From assembly GCA_947646735.1 (NCBI GenBank), contig CANTFK010000990.1, forward strand, positions 558,001 to 622,000: a stretch of 64,000 bases of DNA. Direction: 5' to 3'. The position numbers were made by a program, and so were the translations under genes. Below, one piece after another: positions 53,937 through 62,849 of this stretch. The stretch is from Peronospora farinosa. Its lineage: Eukaryota > Oomycota > Peronosporomycetes > Peronosporales > Peronosporaceae. The notes beneath the pieces are model-generated. The model was given only the letters and a program-made list of their open reading frames with translations. It was not told the DNA's origin and did not search any database. How positions within the stretch are numbered: the stretch's first letter is position 1; each line of letters starts with the position of its first letter.

Positions 53937-54762
53937 ATGTGGATACGCGATTTGAAGCTCTACTTACGGGGTGAGTGGATCAGTTTACCCTCAGAAGTGG
54001 CGTTGGCATGCGTCAAGATCGAGACGGATTACGCTTTGGATGATGACGGACTTCTGTTGTATTGCCCGGGTCTGGGGACAGCTGAAGAGGATCGCGATAG
54101 GTGGATCCGGCTAGTGATACCCGAAAGCCTACAACAGGATTTTCTACACCATTACCACAAGAGTCTAGAAGGGGGACACCAAGGAATCGGCCGCACGTAC
54201 CAGCAGATACGAAGACATTTTCATTGGAGAGGGCTGTTTCGAAGCGTACAACGCTTCGTCGGTACTTGTGTCGACTGTGAGACCGGAATAGGTGGACCCG
54301 CCTTACGAGGGAAGACCCCAGGAAATGTTCGGGCCACCTACCCATTTCAGGTCATCGCGATGGATCATATCCCATCGGTGCCCAAGTGTTCAAGGGAAAG
54401 ACGGAGCTGTTGATATGGGTGGAACTGTTTACTGGTTATGTAATTACTAAGGCCAGCTCGTCGAGGTCGGCTCAAACCGTGGCAGAAGGGTACGAAGAAT
54501 GTGTATTTTGAAAGCTTGGGGCCAGTGAGGCGATCCGACACGACATGGAACCAAGTTTGATGTCAGATTTCTTTCGCGCTTTCAACCGCATGATTGGGCA
54601 AAAGCAGCGGGCCACCATGGCCTACCGGACGCAGGCCAATGGAACTGCGGAAAGGATGGTGCATACGATCATCCGATCTATCAAGATGTATGTGTCGGAG
54701 GTGTACCAGAAAGATTGGGATGCATATGCGGAACGGCTCACTTTTGCGCTAAACACGACACA
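53937..54762 (+). pseudogene. Integrase of element C, N-terminal part, cut by element B
   Basis: 53937-54410 contains the zinc-binding domain HHYHKSLEGGHQGIGRTY ... CVDCETG and the start of the core with the first catalytic Asp (VIAMDHIP). The frame shifts near 54400. The second Asp region (MEPSLMSDFF) and the Glu region (QANGTAERMV) are readable at 54545-54670. The reading stops at 54762, where element B begins, in the middle of an Asn-Thr-Thr stretch. Confidence 0.8.
54758..54762. other. Target-site duplication, left copy (ACACA)
   Basis: The five bases before the left LTR of element B are ACACA; the five after its right LTR (61951-61955) are GCACA. They agree at 4 of 5 positions. Removing the insert and one copy brings the element C integrase frame back into register across the site. 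Confidence 0.7.
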
Positions 54763-55104
54763 TGTAACGGGGCTAGAACGTACCGTCACTAGCTTACACG
54801 TGCGCTTGAGGAAGACTCAAGCCCAAGTATTAGGTATTAAGTAAATTTAACTCTGATTTTTATTTTGGTTTTAATTCGTACTAATTACGAAGATTTTAGT
54901 CGTAATAAATACGACAGTGTTCCCGCCTTTCGGGAACCACACAATTTCAGGTTGGTTTATCATTGGTCCATATTGGGGACTTTAGGCCCAATAATAAACC
55001 AATAATAAATTACCACGCTGTGCCCGCTATTCGGGCCCAGCACCTGCCTACATATGTAATTGTTTATTTGTGTTAATGCTATATGTGTAATGTAGCCCAT
55101 TACA
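54763..55104 (-). repeat. 3' LTR of element B (342 bp) with polypurine tract
   Basis: In element orientation it starts TGTAATGGGCTACATTACA (55104 leftwards) and ends CTAGCCCCGTTACA at 54763. The minus-strand sequence just before it, GAGAAGGGGGTGA, is the polypurine tract, identical to that of copy A. Short hairpins are spread along it: CTTGAG/CTCAAG, GTCGTA/TACGAC, GTTCCCG/CGGGAAC, GCCCG/CGGGC and the terminal TGTAATG/CATTACA. Confidence 0.92.
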
Positions 55105-55117
55105 TCACCCCCTTCTC

Positions 55118-56563
55118 ATGACAGCACTCACCAACCTTGAGTGCTCAACTGTCGAAAACCCTTCGCCCACAAACGAACAAGCAATGTCCGGAGACCCAGA
55201 ACCCAATCCAGCAGGACGCCCAAGATACATCAGCGGGAATGCATCAACCAGCATCATGGCGCGGCAGCTCATACCTTGGTCGCTGTACGACTTGTCCGGA
55301 GCTCACGCTCCGGACTCATTGGACATGATGCGGGAATACTTCCGCCGATTTCGAAAACTGCGCGGGAAAGGTCTTGATGGAATCGAGCATGAAGCTCTAC
55401 AACGTTCTTGGTGCGCCTTCATCCAACGTTGGAATCGGATGCTCGAGGATGGTAGCAGCTTCCAGTTATGGCTCGCCAATCGAGAGGAACTTCGCGCCGA
55501 TCACTCCATCGGCGCGCTACGCGAAAGAGTGTGTGAGGAAGCTTGGAATGAGGACCGTCTCTGCTTCGTTTATGTCAATGAAGGATGCCAATCTTGTGAC
55601 TCGACTCCACGCCCAACTCATGACGAATGGCGACGACACATCGCTGAGTGTCCACTCAGCGATCGCGAACGAAGTTGGATTGCAAAGTATGAGCGAAGTC
55701 TGAGCGAACGGAGAAGCGCAGTTATTCGTGGTGCGCCTCGCTGGCAGCACCACTCGCGACAGCGGAGTCAATCTCCGCGGGATCATCAGCGCAGGGCAGC
55801 GACACGTTCGCTTGTCCGTCCTGCTTCGCGATTCTCGCCTCGCAATCGTGATATGTATTCACCGCGACGTTCTCGTTCACGGCGTCGTTCTCATTCGCGA
55901 CATCGTTCTCGTTCTGGTCATCGTTCCCGTTTCCGACAACGTGAATCTCCTTACCGCTCTCGTTTGTCACGAGAGCGTTCGCGTGCTCGCCCGCCTTGGA
56001 ATAGTCCGACTTCGTGGCTTCATACGACAGAACCACATCTGGAACGTCACGAAGGAGCGAGGAACGTGGTTCCCATGTATCCTGCTCGGGAGGGAATCCA
56101 AGCCAACGTACTCGGTACCTACGCACGGATGGAACCGCACGCTTCTCATGAGCCGATTGCAGTAATGGTTGTGGAGGGTCCTCGTGACCCACAATGCGGT
56201 CTACAATCCAGCGCACCTGTCCCTCCGCATCAACAAGCGGAGGAGGGCCCTCGCGGTGGTAGAGCTGGCGTCCTGGTTGCTCAGGACGATGTTGATCAGG
56301 CCGTGAATATAGCTGCCGATGCTCGGCTGGAGGCTGAGGCTGCCAGTGAACGTGCTGCCCAGGCGGAGAAGACTTCGAGTGAGACCCGGCAGTCGAACCG
56401 TGAACTGCTCGAGCGGATAAGGATTCTGGAGCGCCAGATGCTTGGTCAGGTTCAGACGGGATCGAGACCCCGCCCCATGTCATCGGCGCGTCGAGCGCGA
56501 CGGGAAGGCCGTTCGACTTACGAACCCCTGAAGCCGGCGTCGGAGCCAAACCGTGAAGCGTAG
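55118..56563 (+). CDS. Antisense ORF of element B, function unknown
   Basis: An uninterrupted 481-codon frame that starts at ATG 14 bp from the 3' LTR and runs against the pol strand. The first 200 codons do not overlap the chromodomain frame; the last 281 do (55722-56563). The N-terminal part has YDLSGAHAPDSLDMMREYFR, GLDGIEHEALQRSWCAFIQR and a Cys/His group CQSCDSTPRPTHDEW...H...C that could bind zinc. An Arg/Ser-rich segment (about residues 240-290) mirrors a codon repeat on the other strand. The C-terminal part is Glu/Ala/Gln-rich and may form a coiled coil. A broken counterpart exists in copy A. Antisense genes near the 3' LTR are known in some plant LTR elements. Expression would need a promoter in the LTR reading outward-in. 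Confidence 0.6.
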   Translation: MTALTNLECSTVENPSPTNEQAMSGDPEPNPAGRPRYISGNASTSIMARQLIPWSLYDLSGAHAPDSLDMMREYFRRFRKLRGKGLDGIEHEALQRSWCAFIQRWNRMLEDGSSFQLWLANREELRADHSIGALRERVCEEAWNEDRLCFVYVNEGCQSCDSTPRPTHDEWRRHIAECPLSDRERSWIAKYERSLSERRSAVIRGAPRWQHHSRQRSQSPRDHQRRAATRSLVRPASRFSPRNRDMYSPRRSRSRRRSHSRHRSRSGHRSRFRQRESPYRSRLSRERSRARPPWNSPTSWLHTTEPHLERHEGARNVVPMYPAREGIQANVLGTYARMEPHASHEPIAVMVVEGPRDPQCGLQSSAPVPPHQQAEEGPRGGRAGVLVAQDDVDQAVNIAADARLEAEAASERAAQAEKTSSETRQSNRELLERIRILERQMLGQVQTGSRPRPMSSARRARREGRSTYEPLKPASEPNREA

Positions 56564-57071
56564 CCGGACGATATTCCTTCAGCCGCCCGACATAGAATGT
56601 CGGGTGGAGTCGCAGTGAAGAGGGGACGTCGAGTGTATATGCGTCGCCAATTGCCTTCAGAACCTTGAATGGACCGATGAAGCGTGGCGCGAGTTTACTC
56701 GCGCCCAGATTAGTGACCGCAGAATCCCTTAAACCTTCCGTCGATAATAATACACGGTCACCTTTCTCAAACTTGCTCATGTTCTTTCTTCCATTTTTGT
56801 CAGCGTTCTCCTTCTGTTGGTCTACAGCAGTTTGTAGTGCGTCGCGCACAAACCTGGTGATGGCTTGACGTTGGAGTATAAATTCCGACACGGCCATGTC
56901 ATCAATTGGTCGCGCCGACTCAATCGGCGCGTAGTTGGCAGTAGGGGAACGCTTACCCGAAGACGGGTCAATCAATGTCTGCGCAGTCCATCGAGCTAAT
57001 GGGGACGCCACTTCTGATGGCGTCAAAATGGCCGTCTTTGCCTTGGATCGGGTTACTGCATTCGCGCTCAA
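55722..57071 (-). CDS. Integrase C-terminal/chromodomain frame of element B
   Basis: 449 codons without an ATG at its start; it begins one base back from the TGA that ends the RT-integrase frame, so it may be made by -1 frameshifting or be cut off by an old mutation. It contains the integrase SH3-like tail (KFEKGDRVLLSTEGLR, KLAPRFIGPFKVLKAIG, YTLDVPSSLRLHPTFYVGRL), a Pro/Gln-rich linker, a chromodomain (QVRWIVDRIVGHEDPPQ, YRVRWLGFPPEQDTWEPRSS) and an acidic tail with NEND repeats. Chromodomains steer Ty3/gypsy integration to marked chromatin. The same frame break occurs in copy A. Confidence 0.8.
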   Translation of the reverse strand: MSANAVTRSKAKTAILTPSEVASPLARWTAQTLIDPSSGKRSPTANYAPIESARPIDDMAVSEFILQRQAITRFVRDALQTAVDQQKENADKNGRKNMSKFEKGDRVLLSTEGLRDSAVTNLGASKLAPRFIGPFKVLKAIGDAYTLDVPSSLRLHPTFYVGRLKEYRPATLHGLAPTPASGVRKSNGLPVALDAPMTWGGVSIPSEPDQASGAPESLSARAVHGSTAGSHSKSSPPGQHVHWQPQPPAEHRQLYSRPDQHRPEQPGRQLYHREGPPPLVDAEGQVRWIVDRIVGHEDPPQPLLQSAHEKRAVPSVRRYRVRWLGFPPEQDTWEPRSSLLRDVPDVVLSYEATKSDYSKAGEHANALVTNESGKEIHVVGNGNDDQNENDVANENDAVNENVAVNTYHDCEARIAKQDGQANVSLPCADDPAEIDSAVASGAASEAHHE

Positions 57072-59662
57072 TATACCGTGAGCTGCACTCGATCCTTGTT
57101 TATCACCTTTATCCCCCCCAGAGTGGAGCCACTAGGTGTTGTGGGTCGCCCCACGGCCAGGACAGTAGGAACACGAGGGTGACGAGCCGAATTTACAAAA
57201 AATGGCGTCAACCCTGTTGACGCGTGTACGGCGTTGTTGAGTGCGAACTCAGCGAGTGGTAAAAATGCACTCAAACTTGTAAATGACGTAGCATAACTCC
57301 GTAGAACATCTTCGAGGACTCGGTTTGCGCGCTCGGTCTGCCCATCCGTTTCCAGATGGGCTGCCGTCGACATCAGCAGTTTTGTCCCGAGGAGCTCGAA
57401 AAGTGATGTCCAAAATGCGGACGTAAATCGCGGATCACGGTCCGAAACAATGTTTTCTGGAAGGCCATGATGACGGAACACCGCGTCGATGAAGTGCGCC
57501 GCGGTCTCTGCCGCGGTGACCTTAGCGTGAACAGGCACGAGATGTGTCATCTTGCTGAATCTGTCAACAAAGACCAAGATGCCCGTTCGAGCTTGGCTAT
57601 CGGGCGCAAGCCCGAAGATAAAGTCCATCGAAACTGATCTCCAGGCCTCTGCTGCAATTGGCAACGATCGCAAGGGAGCCTGTGACGATGGAGATGGCTT
57701 CACACGCTGGCATATTTCGCACGTTCGGATCCAGTTTCGTACCCACTTATACATGTGGGGCCAGAAGAAGTCTCGAGACACAGCCGCGAAAGTCTTTTCG
57801 CGGCCTAAATGGCCACCAGCAGGAGCATCGTGATACTCGTGAATGATTCTTGCACGCAAATCCATGTCATTGGCAATCACCGTGCGAGGAGAATCGAATT
57901 GGTCGATGCTATACAGAAGCAAATCGCCATCTAAACTGTATCGATGAATACGGTCGCGCTTGGTACGGGATAATGCTCCCAGTGCAGCATCGCTGGGAGC
58001 GCGCAGATACTCGATAATGTCTGCATAATTTGAGTCACCCTTGTACGCTGCGACGATCTCATCAAATAAACACGGCTCGGGTGTAACCCGAGTTAAGTTC
58101 AGCGATACACACATTGCACATCGGTCATCATCGTCCTCGTCATCAGTAGCCTGGCGACTCAGAGCAGTCCGAGGATCGTAGTCGGGACGTCGTGACAAGG
58201 CGTCAGCGAGAATATTGGTCTTGCCTGGCTTGTAATGCACGACGAAGTTGTACTCAGAGAAGAATGAGAGCCATCGTGCCATCCGTTGGGACAGCTTGGG
58301 GCTCTTCGTCGCTGTGCGCAGCGATGCATGATCGGTGTACAAAGCAAACGTACGTTCACCAAGGAGATGCACGCGAAACTTGATGAGTGCATAGCGCATC
58401 GCTAATAACTCCTTGTCGTAAACCGGATAGTTCTTCTCAGCTAGCTTCATCTGTCGCGACTGGTAACTCACGACTCGTTCACGGCCCTCATCATTAAATT
58501 GCATGAGGGCACAACCGATTGCAAATTTACTGGCGTCGCACACCACGTGGAACGGCTTGGAGTCGTCTGGTAGGACCAGGACTGGCGCTGACGCTAGGCT
58601 CTTCTTTACTGCTTCGAAGGCTGCTTGGTGCTCGGGACGCCACAACCACGTGACGTCTTTCTTCAAGAGTGACGACAAAGGCTGGATAGAACCAGCATAA
58701 TCCTTTGTATACTTGTGCAAATAATTAGCCAAGCCGAGCCACTGGCGCAACTCCGTAGGGTTCTTGGGCGTGGGCCAAGAACAGATGGACGACACCTTCT
58801 CTGGATCAGCTCGAACTCCCGATTTACTCACATAGCAACCTAACACCGGAATCTCCGGTGCACAAAAGACACACTTCTTGAGATTCGCGTACAACTTGTT
58901 GTCCCGCATAACTTGAAACACTTGCTTCAGGTGTTGAAGGTGAACTTGGACATCGTTGAGGTTGCCCTCGGCGCGACTATGGACGAAGATATCGTCAAAA
59001 TAACTTGGGGCAAAGTTCCGAAGAGGTCTCAACACTTGAGACACCATGCGGTTGAAAGTGGCCGGAGCGTTCTTCAACCCTTGTGGCATTACCAGCCACT
59101 CCCATAACATGCCACTCGGGGTGCTCACCGCGGTGAGTGGGATATCGCTCGGGCGCATCAAAATCTGGTAAAAGCCATCGGTCAAGTCGATGGCACTGAA
59201 GATGACACTACCTGACATGGAATTCAGCACCATGTCCTTCCTGGGAATTGGCGTTTGCGCAGGAATAGTGGCATCATTCATCTTATTGAACGCATGCACT
59301 ATCCGCCAGCCTCCCGTAGCCTTCTTCACGCAGAAGGTTGGACTCGAATGCGGTGAGATACTCTCCCGCACATGACCCGCTTTGCGGCGGCCTTCAAAGA
59401 ATGCGTCAATAGCTTGGACTTGATCTCGAGTCAATGGCCACTGCCGTGTCACACAATACTTCGACCCTGGCAAGAGATCAATCTCGTGCCGAACACCGCG
59501 GTCCGCAGGAAGTTCAGCCGGGATCTTGTCCGGTAACACGTCTGCATACTCACGAGCAATGTCGTAGACGGGGTTACCAGACTCTCGCAGGGCCTCCCAT
59601 GACTGTGATGCAAACCTTTCTTCACGCGCAGACTTCGGCTCAGCGCTTCGAGGACGCGCCAT
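57068..59662 (-). CDS. Reverse transcriptase-RNase H-integrase of element B
   Basis: An intact 864-codon frame from ATG 59662. [39 protein letters not shown] and the catalytic FDD in [12 protein letters not shown] (about 59000). RNase [35 protein letters not shown] and YTDHASLRT keep the acidic residues. Integrase: zinc-binding [13 protein letters not shown]...CEICQRV, then DFIFGL, SDRDPRF and TDGQTERAN for the DDE triad. Its product would copy and integrate the element. It overlaps the protease frame by 23 bp. The frame stops at TGA before the integrase tail. Confidence 0.92.
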   Translation of the reverse strand: MARPRSAEPKSAREERFASQSWEALRESGNPVYDIAREYADVLPDKIPAELPADRGVRHEIDLLPGSKYCVTRQWPLTRDQVQAIDAFFEGRRKAGHVRESISPHSSPTFCVKKATGGWRIVHAFNKMNDATIPAQTPIPRKDMVLNSMSGSVIFSAIDLTDGFYQILMRPSDIPLTAVSTPSGMLWEWLVMPQGLKNAPATFNRMVSQVLRPLRNFAPSYFDDIFVHSRAEGNLNDVQVHLQHLKQVFQVMRDNKLYANLKKCVFCAPEIPVLGCYVSKSGVRADPEKVSSICSWPTPKNPTELRQWLGLANYLHKYTKDYAGSIQPLSSLLKKDVTWLWRPEHQAAFEAVKKSLASAPVLVLPDDSKPFHVVCDASKFAIGCALMQFNDEGRERVVSYQSRQMKLAEKNYPVYDKELLAMRYALIKFRVHLLGERTFALYTDHASLRTATKSPKLSQRMARWLSFFSEYNFVVHYKPGKTNILADALSRRPDYDPRTALSRQATDDEDDDDRCAMCVSLNLTRVTPEPCLFDEIVAAYKGDSNYADIIEYLRAPSDAALGALSRTKRDRIHRYSLDGDLLLYSIDQFDSPRTVIANDMDLRARIIHEYHDAPAGGHLGREKTFAAVSRDFFWPHMYKWVRNWIRTCEICQRVKPSPSSQAPLRSLPIAAEAWRSVSMDFIFGLAPDSQARTGILVFVDRFSKMTHLVPVHAKVTAAETAAHFIDAVFRHHGLPENIVSDRDPRFTSAFWTSLFELLGTKLLMSTAAHLETDGQTERANRVLEDVLRSYATSFTSLSAFLPLAEFALNNAVHASTGLTPFFVNSARHPRVPTVLAVGRPTTPSGSTLGGIKVINKDRVQLTVY

Positions 59663-61088
59663 ATGCTTCTTCGTTTTCCACGGTAACCACCTCGTTGGTG
59701 ATTAGACACACTTGTTCCACAGTGCCTCCCTTAAGGTCACGTAGGAAATGCTTCCAGGAAAGCCCTGGAAGACTTGTAATGGAAGACGCATTACGAGGAG
59801 GACTCTCGACCTCGATATATTGGCGCCTTTGTGGACTCCCTTCCACGTACACGATAGCGTGGATACATTCCAACGCTAAATTCTCGGTGCTGTTGTCCCC
59901 ATCGTGCTTCGAGTCACTACTCGAAGCTGGCGAACCGCAGTCAGGTGATAAATCATCACCCCTCTCTAGGCACTGGATGTCGTCATCCAAGATGCCGGAA
60001 ACACTGGACGGGAGTACCCCAAACTCGACCGTCGACACTTGATGCGGGAGCTCCTGCTCGGCCGCCGTAAACCCGCGTGGGAGCCCCTGCTCAACCACAG
60101 TATGCCCATGTGGGAACCTCGGTTCGACCACAGTGGGTGATGATGGAAACCCCGGTTCGACCATCATGCTCTCGCGTGGGGACTCCTGTCCGTCCACGTT
60201 GTACTCGTGTGGGAGCCCCTGCTCGACCACAATATGCCCATGTGGGAACCTCGGTTCGACCACAGTGGGTGATGATGGGAACCCCGGTTCGACCATCATG
60301 CTCTCGCGTGGGTACTCCTGTCCTTTTACGTCACACTCGCTGTCGAGCTCTTGCTCGTCGTCACAATGCCCTTGTGGGAGCCCCTGCTCGACCACAATAG
60401 GTGCAGATGGGAACCCCGGTTCAACCACTGCATTCACGTGCGGGAACCCCTGTTCGACCGCGTCGTCCTCGTCGTCCTCTTCGCTCTGTAGCGAGGAGTC
60501 ACTGTCACTTGTGTCCCGAAGAACAGCACAAGCAGTGCAGAGAGGGCCATCGCTCGCTCTGTGCACCGCCAACGTCGTGGAATCGCGATCCACGACTGTG
60601 ACGTTTGGCCAGTCACTTGGAGATACCAAGAGATGGGTAAACACTTCACTGACATCGAACTTGCGTCGACGTCTCACTGATCTGGCTAACCAGTCGATCT
60701 GGGGCTTATAACGTGCCAACCATGGCATGCCCAGTATGCAATCGAATGCATAATTCATCGCGATCACCAAGAAATCATCATTACTGCGAAAGCCATCAAA
60801 CGTATACGGCAACGACACTTCGCGCCGCGATACGCGGTGTGGTTTCCCGTCAGCCAACTTGACGACGACTTGGCCAGGTCCCTCACGGACCTGAATGCTG
60901 GGAGGCAGCATCGACAAACAAGATTCACGAAAGAAATTGTTTGTTGCTCCTGAGTCCAGGAGTGCTCGCAGAGGTCGCCGGACGCCGGCGACATGTAAAC
61001 TGACAATAATCAGACGTGAATCACCACTCGTAGTGGTGGCATTTAACCGTGCGCGTAGCGCAGGAGGACTGGAAGGTTGGGCTGCCAC
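59640..61088 (-). CDS. Aspartic protease frame of element B with repeat-rich tail
   Basis: About 482 codons, no early ATG, in a different frame from gag, so it depends on frameshifting or splicing. Near the start [20 protein letters not shown] holds the protease active site DSGAT, and [20 protein letters not shown] is the flap/ILGMP region typical of Ty3/gypsy proteases. From about residue 205 the protein carries tandem units such as [20 protein letters not shown] and VVEQGLP (DNA 60070-60440), then an acidic Ser-rich end. It overlaps the start of the RT frame. Confidence 0.85.
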   Translation of the reverse strand: MAAQPSSPPALRARLNATTTSGDSRLIIVSLHVAGVRRPLRALLDSGATNNFFRESCLSMLPPSIQVREGPGQVVVKLADGKPHRVSRREVSLPYTFDGFRSNDDFLVIAMNYAFDCILGMPWLARYKPQIDWLARSVRRRRKFDVSEVFTHLLVSPSDWPNVTVVDRDSTTLAVHRASDGPLCTACAVLRDTSDSDSSLQSEEDDEDDAVEQGFPHVNAVVEPGFPSAPIVVEQGLPQGHCDDEQELDSECDVKGQEYPRESMMVEPGFPSSPTVVEPRFPHGHIVVEQGLPHEYNVDGQESPRESMMVEPGFPSSPTVVEPRFPHGHTVVEQGLPRGFTAAEQELPHQVSTVEFGVLPSSVSGILDDDIQCLERGDDLSPDCGSPASSSDSKHDGDNSTENLALECIHAIVYVEGSPQRRQYIEVESPPRNASSITSLPGLSWKHFLRDLKGGTVEQVCLITNEVVTVENEEAYGASSKR

Positions 61089-61132
61089 CGGGGGACCCGG
61101 ACCTCCGTTCCAACCAGTAGGGCGCCCTGCAC

Positions 61133-61732
61133 CTACTGGTCCCGACCGTTTTTTGGACGTGCGGCCGGTACAGCACCCTCATGATGGGCGTCCACTACTT
61201 GCACCGATAATGGGGCTGGCGCACGGCACTCTGCCGCGCGATGTCCTGGCTTGCGACAACGAAAGAAAACCATTGGACGCCCGGTGCGAGCGTCTCCTTT
61301 ATGATGAAAGACACGTCGCCGGTCACCCGACGACTCAATAACGTCGATCTCCATAGGTTCTGGGCCAGAAGGCCGGGGAACGCTGACGACCGAGGGTTTG
61401 GCATAGGCCTTTGTGACCCTAAAGTCTTCACGGAGTGCGATGGCAAATGCCTCCTCCAATGTGGCAGGCTCGGCGCGCTCCAGCGATAAGCGGGTCTGCC
61501 CCTCACGCATACCATCCACAAAGACATTCACCTGCGTGTACATGTCCATGGGGTGCGTGATAATACACGACGCCAGATGCCTAGCCATCTGTACGTAGTC
61601 GCGCATCGCCATTTTACCCTGTCGCATCGACAGAAATCTTGATCGCACCAGTTTCTCCTCTTGTGGTGGCTCGAACGCAAGAGGGAGATCGTCCTGGATG
61701 GTATCCAAGGTGGGAAATGCGTGCTCGTCCAC
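61133..61732 (-). pseudogene. Gag of element B, N-terminally truncated
   Basis: 199 codons starting at a GTG right next to the truncated LTR; the normal start is deleted. The gag core is visible ([35 protein letters not shown]). A zinc knuckle follows but its first Cys is Phe: [14 protein letters not shown]. The frame ends with TAG in CAGTAGGTG, where the protease frame is open, suggesting a frameshift point. Confidence 0.8.
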
Positions 61733-61738
61733 AACGAA

Positions 61739-61950
61739 ATTTTAGTCGTAATAAATACGACAGTGTTCCCGCCTTTCGGGAACCACACAATTTCAGGTTG
61801 ATTTATCATTGGTCCATATTGGGGACTTTAGGCCCAATAATAAACCAATAATAAATTACCACGCTGTGCCCGCTATTCGGGCCCAGCACCTGCCTACATA
61901 TGTAATTGTTTATTTGTGTTAATGCTATATGTGTAATGTAGCCCATTACA
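61739..61950 (-). repeat. 5' LTR of element B, inner end deleted (212 bp left)
   Basis: Matches 54893-55104 at 211 of 212 positions; the single difference is GGTTGATTT here versus GGTTGGTTT. The last 130 bp of the LTR (in element orientation) are missing and the sequence passes straight into gag. The two sides share ACGAA followed by ATTTTAG at the breakpoint, so a short-homology deletion is likely. Confidence 0.9.
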
Positions 61951-61955
61951 GCACA
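61951..61955. other. Target-site duplication, right copy (GCACA)
   Basis: Matches ACACA at 54758-54762 at 4 of 5 positions; the host integrase frame resumes immediately after. Confidence 0.7.
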
Positions 61956-62708
61956 GGAACGGGTCCGAAAGGAGACTCCGTTCTATCTAGTGCACGTTTG
62001 GGACGCACGAAGCACGTTGGAGGCCACTATACCACTGGGTAGTACCAGACGGCGTGACTGTGACCCCCGCCGGTGGCGATATAGCGTACAGCGACAGTAT
62101 CGCCGGGCAAGGGAACAAGCCAACGAATTATTGCGATCAGCAATGGAATGTCGAGCCAAGATCCACAATGAAGAGGTGGCGGATAGCAAGATTGAGGCAG
62201 AATCTCAGGTGTGGTTGTATCTAGACCGGGACAAGGAAGGCTATGCCCGAAAATTGGCCCACCTATGGCATGGGCCATTCCGAGTACGGGAAATGGTGGG
62301 GGACCATGCAGCTCGCCTGGATATCAGTGGGACAGCTTATCGCATTTACCCGTTAATGCACCTTTCGAAGTTGAAGCTAGTCCGTCAATATTCCGACAGA
62401 CCGAATACGGTGTTGGTGGTGGACGAAACAGGATGGGTGGATTTCACGAAGCCCTGTTACCAGAGGATAGTTGGGATGCAGAATTGGAAGACAATGAGTA
62501 TGAAGTGGAGATGATTCTTGAAAAGCGCATGGGAAGGAAAACTCGGTATGTTCGTATTCAATGTGAATACCTGGTGCAGTGGAAAGGATACTCCGATCCG
62601 TCGTGGCTAGACGAGGTGGACCATAATTGCGGTGGACTACTTGAGGACTACGAGCGCAGGCAACTCACTCGGAATCGTTTCGAGGTGATGCAGAGCCATG
62701 AGGAGTAG
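61956..62708 (+). pseudogene. Integrase tail and chromodomain of element C, after the insertion
   Basis: The frame that was cut at 54762 resumes with RVRKETPFYLVHVWDARSTL, the usual end of a gypsy integrase core. It goes on to the SH3-like tail (LAHLWHGPFRVREMVGDHAA, YPLMHLSKLKLVRQYSDRP) and, after a frame change near 62450, to a chromodomain: DNEYEVEMILEKRMGRKTRY and YLVQWKGYSDPSWLDE. Ends at TAG 62706. Non-functional because of the insertion and other breaks. Confidence 0.85.
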
Positions 62709-62849
62709 AGGGGGGGGGGGTTCATCTTAGGAAGGCCAAGATGATGCAAGAAGGAGGTGGTATCTGTTGTATGCACAGAAATTGGTCCAGTTATGTATTC
62801 GAGAAGTGAAGCAGAGCAAGAAGAGTAAAGTGTACAATACATTGAGGGA

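Larger units (their letters stand above)
54763..61950 (-). mobile_element. Young Ty3/gypsy chromodomain element B, inserted in element C
   Basis: On the minus strand the order is truncated 5' LTR (61950-61739), gag (61732-61133), protease frame (61088-59640), RT-RNase H-integrase (59662-57068), chromodomain frame (57071-55722), polypurine tract and 3' LTR (55104-54763). An antisense frame (55118-56563, plus) overlaps the last coding frame. The LTRs differ at one of 212 shared positions, so insertion is recent. Deletion of the inner end of the 5' LTR, the primer-binding site and the gag start means this copy cannot replicate by itself. Confidence 0.92.
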
